DNA of 64,000 nt, taken from positions 310,001-374,000 of the forward strand of contig BAAHQB010000073.1 of NCBI GenBank assembly GCA_054601695.1. Reading direction: 5' to 3'. Of the stretch, positions 63,887-64,000 are shown one piece after another. The notes beneath the pieces are model-generated. The model saw only the letters and a program-made list of their open reading frames with translations, was not told where the DNA came from and made no database searches. This DNA is from Amorphochlora amoebiformis (Eukaryota > Cercozoa > Chlorarachniophyceae). The position numbers and the translations under genes are program-made. Each line of letters starts with the position of its first letter. The stretch's first letter is position 1.

Positions 63887-64000
63887 CATTACCTTCTCTC
63901 GCCCCTCTCGCTGCTTCTAGCTTGGCGTAGCTGATCCTTGGCATATTTGGCATATTGAATAATATCGCAGCTATGAGCCCTAAAGAACATGCTCCACCAA
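63572..64000 (-). CDS. 3' end of an unknown gene, cut by the window edge
   Basis: Two minus-strand exons are visible: 64000-63893 (open at the window end) and the last exon 63620-63572 ending in TAA. The first reads [20 protein letters not shown] and ends in a good GTAATG donor. The second continues in phase as [15 protein letters not shown]. The C-terminus is a highly charged Glu/Arg/Lys helix. I do not recognise the family. The intron is TA-filled. The gene converges on the small coiled-coil gene to its left. Confidence 0.6.

Overview
The window is nuclear DNA from a eukaryote, probably a protist whose lineage I cannot name. It has spliced genes for eukaryotic proteins (TFIID subunit TAF4, USP14/Ubp6, a Josephin protease, an RNF115/126-type ubiquitin ligase, an ADCK-type kinase). 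It has degenerate TTAGGG/CCCTAA telomere-like sequence. It has a very large burden of (TA)n microsatellite, which fills most introns and spacers. TAA, TAG and TGA all act as stops at recognisable C-termini, so the nuclear code looks standard. Most long open frames here are TA tracts read as alternating Tyr and Ile; they are not genes.

Real coding sequence is scattered as small exons, many of 20-110 nt, between TA-filled introns. I rebuilt genes by hand from splice sites, unbroken reading phase across junctions and protein-family motifs. Layout: 487-5367 (+) 3' part of an ADCK/ABC1 atypical kinase; 6475-8976 (+) unknown protein; 10267-13381 (-) USP14/Ubp6, complete; 13506-16309 (+) coiled-coil protein, complete; 17543-27358 (-) VP39-like cap 2'-O-methyltransferase, 22 exons; 28896-29609 (-) and 30528-31246 (-) two basic-protein loci; 32674-39792 (-) Josephin deubiquitinase, complete; 39979-55245 (+) TAF4, 28 exons, complete; 55660-55803 (-) weak candidate; 58015-59069 (-) RING E3 ligase, complete; 59269-63081 (+) small coiled-coil protein; 63572-64000 (-) 3' end of an unknown gene.

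Three gene pairs are head to head with 124, 186 and 199 bp between start codons, so bidirectional promoters are likely. Three genes belong to the ubiquitin system (USP14, Josephin, RNF115/126-like). There is no operon logic and no tRNA, rRNA or CRISPR that I can support.

The most unusual features are architectural. Introns form two classes: about 50-60 nt without TA, and hundreds to thousands of nt filled with TA. Short exon-intron boundary segments are repeatedly duplicated nearby inside the same gene. Telomere-like repeats lie inside introns. A small dispersed repeat family with tRNA-like A-box sequence sits in TAF4 introns, and one 70-bp repeat is shared between introns of two distant genes. 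Coordinates were counted by eye and may be off by one in places.
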